Positions 51,578-61,785 of a DNA stretch of 64,000 nt are shown piece by piece (the stretch's first letter is position 1; each line of letters starts with the position of its first letter). The position numbers and the translations under genes were made by a program. This DNA is from Parvibaculum sp. (GTDB taxonomy: Bacteria; Pseudomonadota; Alphaproteobacteria; Parvibaculales; Parvibaculaceae): positions 558,001 to 622,000 of the forward strand of contig JAEPQD010000002.1 in the NCBI GenBank assembly GCA_017642695.1, read 5' to 3'. Below the pieces are notes generated by a model. The model had not been told where the DNA came from. It did not search any database and worked only from the letters and a program-made list of their open reading frames with translations.

Positions 51578-52449
51578 TGAACAGGTCAATTGCCATCGGC
51601 GCAGGCGCCGTCGCGGTCCTTGCCGCGATTATCGTCTATCTTTCGGCCTTTACGGTCAGCATGACACAACAGGCGATCGTGCTTCAGTTCGGCGACCCGC
51701 GTGCCGTCATCACGGAACCGGGCCTGCATTGGAAACTGCCTGTCGTCCAGAACGTCGTCTATATCGACAAGCGCATTCTGAATCTCAATGCGCCGCCCGA
51801 GGAGATCATCGCGAAGGACCGCAAGCGGCTCGTGGTCGATGCCTTCGCACGCTACAAGATCGTCGATTCGCTGCGCTTCTATCAGGCGGTCGGTGATCCG
51901 CGTAATTCGGACAACCGACTGCGTCCGAACTTCGTGTCGTCGCTCCGCAACGTGCTTGGCGATCACACGCTGGAGGAACTCGTGCGCGACAACCGCGCCG
52001 GGCTGATGAAGAAAATCCAGACGGCGTTCGATCAGGCGACGCGCCAGTTCGGCATCGAGGTCGTTGATGTGCGCATTCGCCGCGCCGACCTGCCGGAGCA
52101 GAACAGCCAGGCGATCTACCAGCGTATGCAGACGGAGCGCGAACGCGAAGCCGCTGAAATCCGCGCACAGGGTAACGAGGAAGCGCAGCGCATTCGCAGC
52201 CGAGCGGATCGCGAATCGACCGTGCTCATCGCCGAAGCCGAACGTGACGGACAGATCGCGCGAGGTGAAGGCGATGCCAAGCGCAACGAGATCTACGCCG
52301 ACGCCTACACCAAGGACCCGGAGTTCTTTGCTTTCTACAGGTCGATGCAGGCCTACAAGGAGAGCATGAAGGGCGAAAACACGACGATGGTCGTTACGCC
52401 CGACAGCGAGTTCTTCCGTTATTTCGGCAGTGAAGGCGGACGCCGTTAG
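51577..52449 (+). CDS. hflC: Membrane protease modulator HflC
   Basis: HflC is the partner of HflK. The 290-residue product has an N-terminal helix (about 5-27), the SPFH start QQAIVLQFGDPRAVITEPGLHWKLP, a charged Arg/Glu coil (about 180-235), and the ending YTKDPEFFAFYRSMQAYKESM typical of HflC. It starts within the hflK stop (TGATG) and is followed by DUF2065. Confidence 0.95.
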   Translation: MNRSIAIGAGAVAVLAAIIVYLSAFTVSMTQQAIVLQFGDPRAVITEPGLHWKLPVVQNVVYIDKRILNLNAPPEEIIAKDRKRLVVDAFARYKIVDSLRFYQAVGDPRNSDNRLRPNFVSSLRNVLGDHTLEELVRDNRAGLMKKIQTAFDQATRQFGIEVVDVRIRRADLPEQNSQAIYQRMQTEREREAAEIRAQGNEEAQRIRSRADRESTVLIAEAERDGQIARGEGDAKRNEIYADAYTKDPEFFAFYRSMQAYKESMKGENTTMVVTPDSEFFRYFGSEGGRR

Positions 52450-52463
52450 GCTTTCGGGAAACC

Positions 52464-52649
52464 GTGATTGACCTCCTTTCGGCGCTCGGCCTCGCCATCG
52501 CTCTGGAAGGCGTGCTTTACGCCGCCTTCCCGGGGGCGATGAGGCGGGCACTCATGTCGCTGGCCGAAATTTCCGACCAGTCGCTGCGCATGGGCGGGCT
52601 CGCGGCGCTGGCGCTCGGCGTTGTCGTTGTCTGGTTTGTCCGAGGCTGA
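52464..52649 (+). CDS. DUF2065 small inner membrane protein
   Basis: The 61-residue protein has two hydrophobic helices (about 4-24 and 43-59) joined by the basic loop PGAMRRALMSLAEISDQSLR, the DUF2065 pattern. This family recurrently lies between hflC and a DegP/DegQ gene, so a link to membrane protein quality control is likely but unproven. GTG 52464 is the start; GGGAA just upstream serves as a weak ribosome site. Confidence 0.85.
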   Translation: MIDLLSALGLAIALEGVLYAAFPGAMRRALMSLAEISDQSLRMGGLAALALGVVVVWFVRG

Positions 52650-52739
52650 GACGCCGCGCCTCAATTCGTCCATAATCCAAATCAGAATGAGCCGGGAAGC
52701 ACGCAAAATCGGCGGAATCCGGTGAAGAGGAGCGTTTGA

Positions 52740-54194
52740 ATGAAACTGGTGGGGAGGCGCGGCAGAGTGGCAAGGTTCTTTCTCGGGGGCCTGTCCGGTG
52801 TGTTTCTCGCCGCCGTCATCGTCTTTCCCGCCTTTGCCCGCGGCGCCCCGGACAGTTTCGCCGATCTGGCCGAGCGTCTCTCTCCCGCCGTCGTCAATAT
52901 CTCGACCTCTCAGGTTCTCGATCCGCGCAAGATGGAGATTCCGGGTGTGCCGGAAGACTCCCCGCTCAACGATTTCTTCGACGAGTTTCTGGAACAGCAG
53001 CAGGGCGGACGTCCCCAGCGCGTTCAGTCGCTCGGCTCCGGCTTCGTGATCGATCCCGACGGTATCGTTATCACCAACAATCACGTGATCGACGGCGCGG
53101 ACCGGATCGAAGTCACCTTCATCGACGGCACCACGCTGCCGGCGGAGGTCGAGGGCACGGACCCCAAGACTGATCTGGCGGTGCTGCGCGTAAAGAGTGA
53201 CAAGAAACTTCCCCATGTCGAACTTGGAGACAGCGACAAGGCGCGCGTCGGAGACTGGGTCATCGCGATCGGCAATCCCTTCGGTCTCGGCGGCACGGTG
53301 ACGGCGGGGATCATCTCCGCGCTCAATCGCGACATTCACGCGGGAAACTACGACGATTTCATTCAGACGGATGCGGCCATCAACCGCGGCAATTCGGGTG
53401 GCCCGCTTTTCGATCTCGATGGACGCGTCGTCGGCGTCAATTCCGCGATCATCTCGCCGTCCGGCGCGTCGGTCGGCATCGGCTTTGCCGTACCGACGAG
53501 TACGGTGAAGCCCATCGTCGACCAGATCCTGAAATATGGCGAGACGCGGCGCGGCTGGATCGGTGTGCGCATACAGACGGTGACGCCGGAGATCGCCGAA
53601 AGCCTGGGGCTCGGCACCGCGCGCGGTGCGCTTGTGGCGGGCGTCAGTCCGGGCGGCCCCGCCGCCGCCGCCGGCATCGAGACGGGCGACATCGTCCTTG
53701 CCTTCGACGGGCGGAATATCGAGACCATGCGCGACCTGCCGCGCGTTGTGGCGGAGGCCGCGATCGGGTCGAGCGCCGATGTGCAGATTTTCCGGGACGG
53801 GGAAACGCTGACGCGGCGGATCGAGGTGGCTCGGCTTGAGAACGACGATGACGAGGAGGCCGATAGTCCGGAAACGGAGCCCGCCGCTCCGGAAAAGACG
53901 GTTGTGCTCGGCCTCGGACTTTCCGAACTTGATGACGATCTGCGCCGCCGCTTCGGCGTCTCCGAAGAGACCGACGGCGTGCTTGTCACCGATGTCGATC
54001 CGCTCAGTGCGGCAGCCGAGAAGGGTGTGCGGCCGGGCGATGTCATCGTTCAGGTTGCGCAGCGCGCGGTTTCCTCGCCGCAAGAGGTCGAGGCGATCGT
54101 TCTCTCGGAAGAGAAGGGCGGCCGCAACTCCGTTCTGCTGCGAATTTCGGCGGGCGGGAACATCCGTTTCGTCGCCATCAGGCTCGGTGGCTGA
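52740..54194 (+). CDS. degP: Periplasmic serine protease DegP/DegQ (HtrA)
   Basis: This periplasmic protease/chaperone degrades or refolds misfolded envelope proteins. The 484-residue product has an N-terminal hydrophobic signal or anchor (about 13-33), the trypsin-like triad His115 (TNNHVIDGA), Asp145 (TDLAVL) and Ser219 (GNSGGP), then two PDZ domains (about 275-365 and 390-480). It closes the hflK-hflC-DUF2065-degP group. DegP or DegQ cannot be separated from sequence alone. It converges with serB. Confidence 0.94.
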   Translation: MKLVGRRGRVARFFLGGLSGVFLAAVIVFPAFARGAPDSFADLAERLSPAVVNISTSQVLDPRKMEIPGVPEDSPLNDFFDEFLEQQQGGRPQRVQSLGSGFVIDPDGIVITNNHVIDGADRIEVTFIDGTTLPAEVEGTDPKTDLAVLRVKSDKKLPHVELGDSDKARVGDWVIAIGNPFGLGGTVTAGIISALNRDIHAGNYDDFIQTDAAINRGNSGGPLFDLDGRVVGVNSAIISPSGASVGIGFAVPTSTVKPIVDQILKYGETRRGWIGVRIQTVTPEIAESLGLGTARGALVAGVSPGGPAAAAGIETGDIVLAFDGRNIETMRDLPRVVAEAAIGSSADVQIFRDGETLTRRIEVARLENDDDEEADSPETEPAAPEKTVVLGLGLSELDDDLRRRFGVSEETDGVLVTDVDPLSAAAEKGVRPGDVIVQVAQRAVSSPQEVEAIVLSEEKGGRNSVLLRISAGGNIRFVAIRLGG

Positions 54195-54200
54195 ACCGCC

Positions 54201-55082
54201 TCAGCCGCTTATCTCTTCCCGCCTGTATCCCTGCAGATAGAGCAGCGCCGTCAGATCGCCATGGTCGATGCGCGCGCCCGCCGCCTCCGCCACCACGCGC
54301 TTCGCGCGATAGGCGACGCCGAGACCCGCTTCCCCGATCATCGCAAGGTCGTTCGCACCGTCGCCCACGGCAAGCGTCTCGTGCGGCTTCAGGCCCAGTT
54401 CGTCGCGCAGGCGCAACAGCGCGTCGAGCTTCGCCTGCCGCCCCAGGATCGGTTCGGCGACGCCCCCGGTGAGCTTCCCGTCGACAAAGATCAGGCGGTT
54501 CGCCTGGTTCGTGTTGAAGCCGACGGCATGGGCAACGCGCTCCGTGAAGAAGGTGAAGCCGCCGGAGACCAGGGCGCAGGCATGTCCGTCCGCGCGCATC
54601 GTCGCAACCAGTTCGCGCGCGCCGGGCATGAAGGTGATGCGGTCGCGATAGACCTTTTCGAGCGCTTCGAGCGGCAACCCCTTCAACAGGCCGACCCGCT
54701 CGCGCAGCGCCGGCTCGAAGCCGATCTCCCCGTTCATCGCGCGTTCGGTGATCTCCGCGATCTGCGGCTTGATGCCGAGTTCGGCGGCCAGCTCGTCGAT
54801 GCATTCCTGTTCGATGATGGTCGAATCCATGTCCGCGATCAGCAGCCTCTTGCGGCGGCCTTCGGCGGACAGCGCCGCGAGGTCGATTTTCGCGCCGCCA
54901 AGCGCCGCGCGCGCCGCCGCTTCTGCCGCGACGGGATCGCCGTCGAAGGGAATGTCGCAGGCATGGGCCTCGGCGAGCCACACCGTCCCGCCGGGCGAGG
55001 GAAGCGCGCTTCGGGCTGCCTCCACATGCGTGCTTGCAAGCGGGGCCGTCTTGTTGCCTATCAGGGTCAGGACGTATTTCAT
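54201..55082 (-). CDS. serB: Phosphoserine phosphatase SerB
   Basis: SerB does the last step of serine synthesis, dephosphorylating phosphoserine. The 293-residue product has an N-terminal ACT-like regulatory part (about 1-75) and a HAD domain with the nucleophile block ADMDSTII (Asp84, Asp86), SGGFTFFTE, and GDGANDLAMI. The N-terminal part is shorter than in two-ACT forms. It diverges from miaA with just 26 bp between starts, so promoters must overlap coding sequence. Confidence 0.95.
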   Translation of the reverse strand: MKYVLTLIGNKTAPLASTHVEAARSALPSPGGTVWLAEAHACDIPFDGDPVAAEAAARAALGGAKIDLAALSAEGRRKRLLIADMDSTIIEQECIDELAAELGIKPQIAEITERAMNGEIGFEPALRERVGLLKGLPLEALEKVYRDRITFMPGARELVATMRADGHACALVSGGFTFFTERVAHAVGFNTNQANRLIFVDGKLTGGVAEPILGRQAKLDALLRLRDELGLKPHETLAVGDGANDLAMIGEAGLGVAYRAKRVVAEAAGARIDHGDLTALLYLQGYRREEISG

Positions 55083-55108
55083 CGCGAAAACCGGATCGGA
55101 GCCTTTTC

Positions 55109-56053
55109 TTGAGTGAGCCTGTGGGCAGAGCCGTCCTTATTGCAGGGCCAACCGCCAGCGGCAAGTCGGCGCTGGCGCTGGCGGTCGCCGAAAAATTCGG
55201 CGGCGAGATCGTGAATGCCGATTCCATGCAGGTTTACCGCGAGATGCGGGTGCTGACCGCGCGGCCCTCGCTCGCCGAAGAGGCGAGGGTTCCCCATCAT
55301 CTCTATGGCGTGACGGGCGCGGCCTCGCCGCTCTCCGCCGGGCGCTGGGCCGTGCTCGCGGCGGCGGCCATGCGCGAGATCGCCGCGCGGGGGCGGCTTC
55401 CGGTCATTGTCGGCGGCACCGGGCTCTATTTCCGCGCCCTGGTCGAAGGACTTGCGCCCATCCCGCAGATCCCTGCGGATATCCGCGAGGCCGTCCGGGC
55501 CGAGGTGGCCGAGGCGGGCCCTCACGCCCATGCGCTGCTCGCGGAAGCCGATCCCGTGCTGGCCGAAACGATCCGCCCCTCCGACCTCCAGCGTATCGCC
55601 CGGGGTATCGAGGTTTTCCGCGCCACGAGCCGTCCCTTGAGTGCCTGGCAGCAGGAGCCTGCCGTTCCGCTCGTCGCGGGCAATTTTGCGAAGCTCGTGC
55701 TCGCGCCGGAGCGCGAATGGCTGCGCGACCGGATCGACCGGCGTTTCGATCTCATGCTGGAGGCCGGGGCTCTGGAGGAGGCGGCGGCAATGGCGGCGCT
55801 CCGTCTCGACCCCTCGCTCCCCGCCATGAAAGCGCTGGGTCTGCGTCCGCTCATCCGACATCTTGCCGGCGAAATCCCCCTGGAAGAGGCGGCGGAGGCC
55901 GGGAAGCGGGAAAGCCGGGCCTATGCGAAAAGACAAGAAACCTGGTTCCGGACACAAATGATTTCGTGGAATGCCATTTTTGCGCAAGATTCGGAAAGTC
56001 TTAATGAGAAAATCTTTCCGTTTATTGACGATTTGGGGTTGACCCGGTCCTGA
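55109..56053 (+). CDS. miaA: tRNA dimethylallyltransferase MiaA
   Basis: MiaA puts an isopentenyl group on A37 of tRNAs that read UNN codons. The 314-residue product has the P-loop GPTASGKS (13-20), the DSMQVYREM region, GGTGLYFRALVEGLAPIP, and the C-terminal ETWFRTQ block near the tRNA site. The start is a TTG at 55109 with GGAG seven bases upstream; a GTG at 55121 is less supported. It is followed by the ilvI leader. Confidence 0.93.
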   Translation: MSEPVGRAVLIAGPTASGKSALALAVAEKFGGEIVNADSMQVYREMRVLTARPSLAEEARVPHHLYGVTGAASPLSAGRWAVLAAAAMREIAARGRLPVIVGGTGLYFRALVEGLAPIPQIPADIREAVRAEVAEAGPHAHALLAEADPVLAETIRPSDLQRIARGIEVFRATSRPLSAWQQEPAVPLVAGNFAKLVLAPEREWLRDRIDRRFDLMLEAGALEEAAAMAALRLDPSLPAMKALGLRPLIRHLAGEIPLEEAAEAGKRESRAYAKRQETWFRTQMISWNAIFAQDSESLNEKIFPFIDDLGLTRS

Positions 56054-56112
56054 GGCGCGGCTAGGTTGCGCGCGCTTTCGGCGGCGATGCGCGGAAAATG
56101 CCCGGGATTCCG

Positions 56113-56141
56113 GGCCTCGCGCAGGCCGCTTTGTTGTTTTT
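56113..56141 (+). terminator. Terminator- or attenuator-like hairpin before ilvI
   Basis: GGCCT (56113-56117) pairs with AGGCC (56123-56127) and the U-rich run GCTTTGTTGTTTTT follows. An earlier hairpin CCCGG/CCGGG (56101-56114) shares bases with its 5' arm, so the two may be exclusive. It may end miaA or attenuate ilvI; no branched-chain-rich leader peptide is evident. Confidence 0.4.
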
Positions 56142-56180
56142 GCCGCCGGCGGTCCGCCGGGGCAGAGAAGGACCGGAAAA

Positions 56181-57938
56181 ATGGCGGCTCAGGAACTGAC
56201 AGGCGCGGAAATCGTCATCAAGGCGCTGGTCGATCAGGGCGTGGACACGATCTTCGGTTATCCCGGCGGCGCCGTGCTGCCGATCTACGACGCGCTGTTC
56301 CAGCAGAACAAGATCCGCCACATCCTCGTCCGCCACGAGCAGGGCGCGGTCCATGCCGCGGAAGGCTATGCGCGCTCGACGGGCAAGCCCGGCGTCGTCC
56401 TCGTCACCTCCGGCCCCGGCGCGACCAATGCGGTCACTGGTCTCACCGATGCATTGATGGATTCGATTCCGATCGTCTGCCTGACGGGCCAGGTCGCGAC
56501 GCATCTGATCGGTTCGGACGCCTTCCAGGAAGCCGACACCGTCGGCATCACGCGCCACTGCACCAAGCACAACTGGCTTGTGAAGTCGGCGCCGGAACTC
56601 GCACGCGTCATGCACGAGGCTTTCTATGTCGCGACGCATGGCCGCCCCGGTCCCGTCGTCATCGACATCCCGAAGGACGTTCAGTTCCAGAAGGCGGAAT
56701 ACACCGTCTCGCCGCATATCACGCACCGTACCTATCGTCCGAAGGTCAAGGGCGACATCGAAAAGATCAAGGAAGCGGTCGATCTTATCGCCAATGCGAA
56801 GAAGCCCATGTTCTACACGGGTGGCGGTGTCATCAATTCGGGCACGGTCGCGAGCCAGCTGCTGCGCGAATTCGTGCGCCTCACGGGCTATCCGATCACC
56901 TCGACGCTGATGGGTCTCGGCGCCTATCCCGCTTCCGACAAACAGTGGCTCGGCATGCTCGGCATGCACGGCACCTACGAAGCCAACAACGCGATGCATG
57001 ATTGCGACGTGCTCATCAATATCGGTGCGCGCTTCGACGATCGCGTGACGGGCCGCCTCGATGCCTTCTCGCCGGGTTCGAAGAAGATCCATGTCGATAT
57101 CGACGCGTCGTCCATCAACAAGAACGTTCATGTCGATGTCGGCATCATCGGCGACTGCGCACACGTCCTCGAAGACATGCTGCGCATCTGGAAGTCGAAA
57201 GCGCGCCGGCCCGACAAGGCGGCGCTTGCCGACTGGTGGAAGCAGATCGACCTGTGGCGGGAGCGCAAGTCGCTCGCCTACAAGACGAATGACGAGGTCA
57301 TCAAGCCGCAGCAGGCGATCCAGCGCCTGTTCGAAATGACACGCGGCCGCGAGACCTACATCACCACGGAAGTCGGCCAGCACCAGATGTGGGCGGCGCA
57401 GCACTTCCATTTCGACGAGCCGAACCGCTGGATGACCTCGGGCGGCCTCGGCACGATGGGCTACGGCATGCCGGCCGCCATCGGCGCGCAGATCGCGCAT
57501 CCCGATGCGCTCGTCGTCGATATCGCGGGCGAAGCCTCGATCCTGATGAACATGCAGGAGCTCTCGACCGCCGTTCAGTTCATGCTGCCGATCAAGATCT
57601 TCATCCTGAACAACGAATATATGGGCATGGTGCGCCAGTGGCAGCAGCTCCTCCATGAGGGCCGCTATTCCCACTCCTATTCGGACTCGCTGCCCGATTT
57701 CGTGAAACTGGCCGAAGCCTATGGCGCGACGGGCATCCGGGCCGAAAAGCCCTCGGAGCTCGACGCCGCCCTCAAGAAGATGATCGAGACCCCCGGACCG
57801 GTCATGTTCGACTGCCGGGTCGACCAGCTCGAGAACTGCTACCCGATGATCCCCTCCGGGGCGGCCCATAACGAGATGATCCTGGGCGACGATACGGACG
57901 GCGCGAGCGTCTCGGAAGAAGGAAAGATGCTGGTCTGA
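56181..57938 (+). CDS. ilvI: Acetolactate synthase large subunit
   Basis: This thiamine-diphosphate enzyme condenses pyruvate or 2-oxobutyrate in isoleucine, valine and leucine synthesis. The 585-residue product has the catalytic glutamate Glu53 in RHEQGAVHAAEGYAR, GPGATNAVTGLTDA, and the ThDP/Mg block DIAGEASILMNMQELSTA followed by NNEYMGMVRQWQ. ilvB is an equal name. ilvH and ilvC follow on the same strand. A GC-rich leader with hairpins precedes the ATG. Confidence 0.97.
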   Translation: MAAQELTGAEIVIKALVDQGVDTIFGYPGGAVLPIYDALFQQNKIRHILVRHEQGAVHAAEGYARSTGKPGVVLVTSGPGATNAVTGLTDALMDSIPIVCLTGQVATHLIGSDAFQEADTVGITRHCTKHNWLVKSAPELARVMHEAFYVATHGRPGPVVIDIPKDVQFQKAEYTVSPHITHRTYRPKVKGDIEKIKEAVDLIANAKKPMFYTGGGVINSGTVASQLLREFVRLTGYPITSTLMGLGAYPASDKQWLGMLGMHGTYEANNAMHDCDVLINIGARFDDRVTGRLDAFSPGSKKIHVDIDASSINKNVHVDVGIIGDCAHVLEDMLRIWKSKARRPDKAALADWWKQIDLWRERKSLAYKTNDEVIKPQQAIQRLFEMTRGRETYITTEVGQHQMWAAQHFHFDEPNRWMTSGGLGTMGYGMPAAIGAQIAHPDALVVDIAGEASILMNMQELSTAVQFMLPIKIFILNNEYMGMVRQWQQLLHEGRYSHSYSDSLPDFVKLAEAYGATGIRAEKPSELDAALKKMIETPGPVMFDCRVDQLENCYPMIPSGAAHNEMILGDDTDGASVSEEGKMLV

Positions 57939-58008
57939 GGGGCTCCAATCCGGCTTTCGGGCCAAAAATAGCTTCCCCCGCGGACCCATTCGCAATACAG
58001 AGACGCGC

Positions 58009-59576
<1,568 letters not shown>

Positions 59577-59607
59577 CGCGATCTCGCACTCAGCCCGACG
59601 TTACATG

Positions 59608-59645
59608 GGGCCCTCCGCGAAGATCGCGGAGGGCCCTTTCCTTTT
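59608..59645 (+). terminator. Rho-independent terminator after ilvC
   Basis: A perfect 13-bp stem (59608-59620 with 59624-59636) has a three-base AGA loop and runs into TTTCCTTTTC. It isolates the ilv genes from the next gene, whose ribosome site overlaps its end. Confidence 0.9.
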
Positions 59646-59658
59646 CAGGAGAGGTCAC

Positions 59659-60390
59659 ATGCCTCCATCGTTTCGCCCTCACGGCGCCGACATTGCCTTT
59701 CTGCATACGGCCGCGATTCACATCGCGACTTTCGACGCGCTGGCGCATGAAATCGCACCGGAGCTGAAGCTCACGCATGTCGTGCGCGAGGATCTGCTCA
59801 ACGCTGCCGAGAAAGCAGGCGGCATGACGACGGCGATTTCCTTCCGCACGCAGGAGGCGCTGATCGCGCTCGCGGACGGCGGTGCGCGCGTCGTCGTCTG
59901 CACCTGTTCGACGCTTGGCGAGGAAGCGGAGAGGGCGGCGGGTGAGGCGGATGTTCCCGTCATGCGGATCGACCGGCCGATGGCGGACCGGGCGGTCCGC
60001 GAAGGCGGCCGCATCGGCATCTGCGCCGCGCTCCGTCCGACGCTCGCACCGACGCGCGCGCTCATCGAGAGTTCAGCCGCTCGCGCAAGGCGCGATGTCG
60101 AGATCAGGGAGTTCCTGTTAGACGATGTCTGGCCCGCGTTCCGGGAGGGGCGTCTTGCGGATTATCACGCCGGCATCGCGTCGCGCCTCGGCGAGGCGGC
60201 GGCGCATGTCGATCTCCTCGTTCTCGCGCAGGCTTCGATGGCGCCCGCCATCCCGCTTGCGGGCGACATGCCGGTGCCTTTGCTGTCGAGCCCGCGCATC
60301 GGTTTCCTCGAAGCCGCGCGGATCGCGGGCGCCGCGGCGCCTGCGTCAATGGCTTCGTTGACGGGGCGGGCCCGGATGCAGCATATGTGA
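59659..60390 (+). CDS. Asp/Glu racemase-like protein
   Basis: The 243-residue protein has the Asp/Glu/hydantoin racemase layout: LHTAAIHIATFDALAHE, a central RVVVCTCSTLGEEAERA with one catalytic-type cysteine, and LVLAQASMAPA, where a second Cys is expected but is not present, next to SPRIGFLEAARI. A missing second Cys could mean a decarboxylase or a non-racemase relative. AGGAGAGG precedes ATG 59659. The substrate is unknown. Confidence 0.8.
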   Translation: MPPSFRPHGADIAFLHTAAIHIATFDALAHEIAPELKLTHVVREDLLNAAEKAGGMTTAISFRTQEALIALADGGARVVVCTCSTLGEEAERAAGEADVPVMRIDRPMADRAVREGGRIGICAALRPTLAPTRALIESSAARARRDVEIREFLLDDVWPAFREGRLADYHAGIASRLGEAAAHVDLLVLAQASMAPAIPLAGDMPVPLLSSPRIGFLEAARIAGAAAPASMASLTGRARMQHM

Positions 60391-60429
60391 CGTTTGGATG
60401 ACACTCCGGCGTTCGAGGGGAGACGGAAG

Positions 60430-61179
60430 ATGACTCATTTTGCGATGGTTTACCGCGTCGCGGGCCTTGCTCTCGCGGCAGCTCTTGTGCCCGTCCTGGC
60501 CCAGGCGGCGCCGATCAAGGTTTATTCGCCGGAAGTCGAGCAGGGTGAGCTTGAAGTCGAATATCAGGGCTACCGCACCTTCGATGGCGACAGCACCAAG
60601 GACAACGAGCAGGGTCACAAGGTCGGCCTGGGCTATGGCCTGACCGACTGGTGGGCGGTCGAAGTCTATGGTGCGTGGAAGCGCGCCCCGGGCGGTTCGA
60701 CGGATTTCGAGGCGACGGAATTCGAAAGCCGGTTCGAATTCATGGAGGAGGGCGAGGATGCCTTCGCCTCTCTCGGCCTTCTCGTCGAATACGAACTTGC
60801 GGATCATCGCGGCGTCGACGCGGACGAGCTGAAGTTCGGTCCGCTCATCGCTAAGGAGATCGGCAACACGACCGCGACGGCCAACATCATCTTCGAGCGC
60901 CAGATCGGCCCCAACCGGTCGAACGGCGTCGGCCTCACCTACCGCCTGCAGGAGCGCTGGCACTTCCATCCGCATTTCGAGCCGGGCATCGAGGCCTATG
61001 GTGAGTTCGGCCCGATCAACGATTTCAATTCGTCGAATAGCCAGGAACACATGATCGGCCCGGTTGCCCACGGCAAGATCGGCGAATTCTCCTACGATAT
61101 CGGCTATCTCTTCGGCGCGACGGGCGCGACGCCGGACGGCACGCTCAAGGCCGTGCTCGAATACGAGATCGAGTTCTGA
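60430..61179 (+). CDS. Probable outer-membrane beta-barrel protein
   Basis: The 249-residue protein has a signal peptide (hydrophobic core about 9-22, cleavage near AQA). A run of short amphipathic strands follows, such as VGLGYGLTDWWAVEVYGAW, FRSRFEF-like segments and FSYDIGYLFG, and the protein ends in Phe (YEIEF), typical of barrel proteins recognised by BAM. A transporter or phenol-pathway-type porin relation is possible. ATG 60430 follows GGAAG. It is 39 bp after the racemase gene. Confidence 0.75.
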   Translation: MTHFAMVYRVAGLALAAALVPVLAQAAPIKVYSPEVEQGELEVEYQGYRTFDGDSTKDNEQGHKVGLGYGLTDWWAVEVYGAWKRAPGGSTDFEATEFESRFEFMEEGEDAFASLGLLVEYELADHRGVDADELKFGPLIAKEIGNTTATANIIFERQIGPNRSNGVGLTYRLQERWHFHPHFEPGIEAYGEFGPINDFNSSNSQEHMIGPVAHGKIGEFSYDIGYLFGATGATPDGTLKAVLEYEIEF

Positions 61180-61186
61180 CCTTTCG

Positions 61187-61621
61187 TCAGACTGCCATCC
61201 CGTATTTATCCGCTTGCTGAAGAATGACGGCGTCGATCTCGGCGAGCAGCAACACCCATGCTGCGTCCGTTTCGGCAGTCCATTTCTCGCCCAGCACTTC
61301 CGCGAAGGTTTCCTTCACCACACGGAAGAAGGTCGCGAAGACGCGCGGCGGTACGCCGAAGCCGTCATGGTTCGTGAGCTCGCTCTGAATCAGCGTCGGC
61401 GCGTAGGAGCGGGTCCCCAGAAGGTCGAACACGCAGTCGAGCGCTTCCATGAGCATGTGCCCCCGCGCATTCCCGTCCCTGTCGAGCACGAAGAGCGGTT
61501 CCATCTCCGGCTGCTCGGCGAAGAGCCGCGCATAGACGAGCGGCGATGGGTCGCCCGCGACTTCCGCGACGCGTTCGATCGACGTCTCGATGATCTGCTT
61601 CTGTGCTTCCGTGAGGCTCAT
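61187..61621 (-). CDS. Single-domain globin
   Basis: The 144-residue protein looks like a haemoglobin-type globin without a reductase domain. The N-terminus LTEAQKQIIETSIERV fits helix A, Phe44 (EPLFVLD) fits the CD1 position, and His85 in LTNHDGFGVPPRVF fits the proximal F8 haem ligand. The ending KWTAETDAAWVLLLAEID is like the G-H helices of flavohaemoglobin. Oxygen or nitric oxide handling is likely, but the role is inference. It converges with the barrel-protein gene. Confidence 0.78.
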   Translation of the reverse strand: MSLTEAQKQIIETSIERVAEVAGDPSPLVYARLFAEQPEMEPLFVLDRDGNARGHMLMEALDCVFDLLGTRSYAPTLIQSELTNHDGFGVPPRVFATFFRVVKETFAEVLGEKWTAETDAAWVLLLAEIDAVILQQADKYGMAV

Positions 61622-61666
61622 GGGTGCGTCCCTCTTCTTGTGTTTTAGAGAAGACTACACCACCGA

Positions 61667-61770
61667 TGTCATCCCGGCGAAAGCCGGGATCCATGGGCAT
61701 ATCGGCGCATCCTGCGCAGAATCTGAGTGTGTGGCGATTCAGATGGACCCCGGCTTTCGCCGGGGTGACA
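61667..61770. repeat. Inverted pair of palindromic units, second repeat type
   Basis: The left unit (61667-61693) has CCCGGC-GAAA-GCCGGG inside TGTCA and ATCCA flanks. The right unit (61744-61770) is the reverse complement with one or two changes (CCCCGGC-GAAA-GCCGGGG). The flanks TGTCA and TCCA are kept. The two copies are head-to-head, about 50 bp apart. The core GGCGAAAGCC differs from that of the repeat at 30804. It lies in the 164-bp gap between the hydrolase and globin genes. Confidence 0.75.
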
Positions 61771-61785
61771 TGAGGGGATTGCGTC

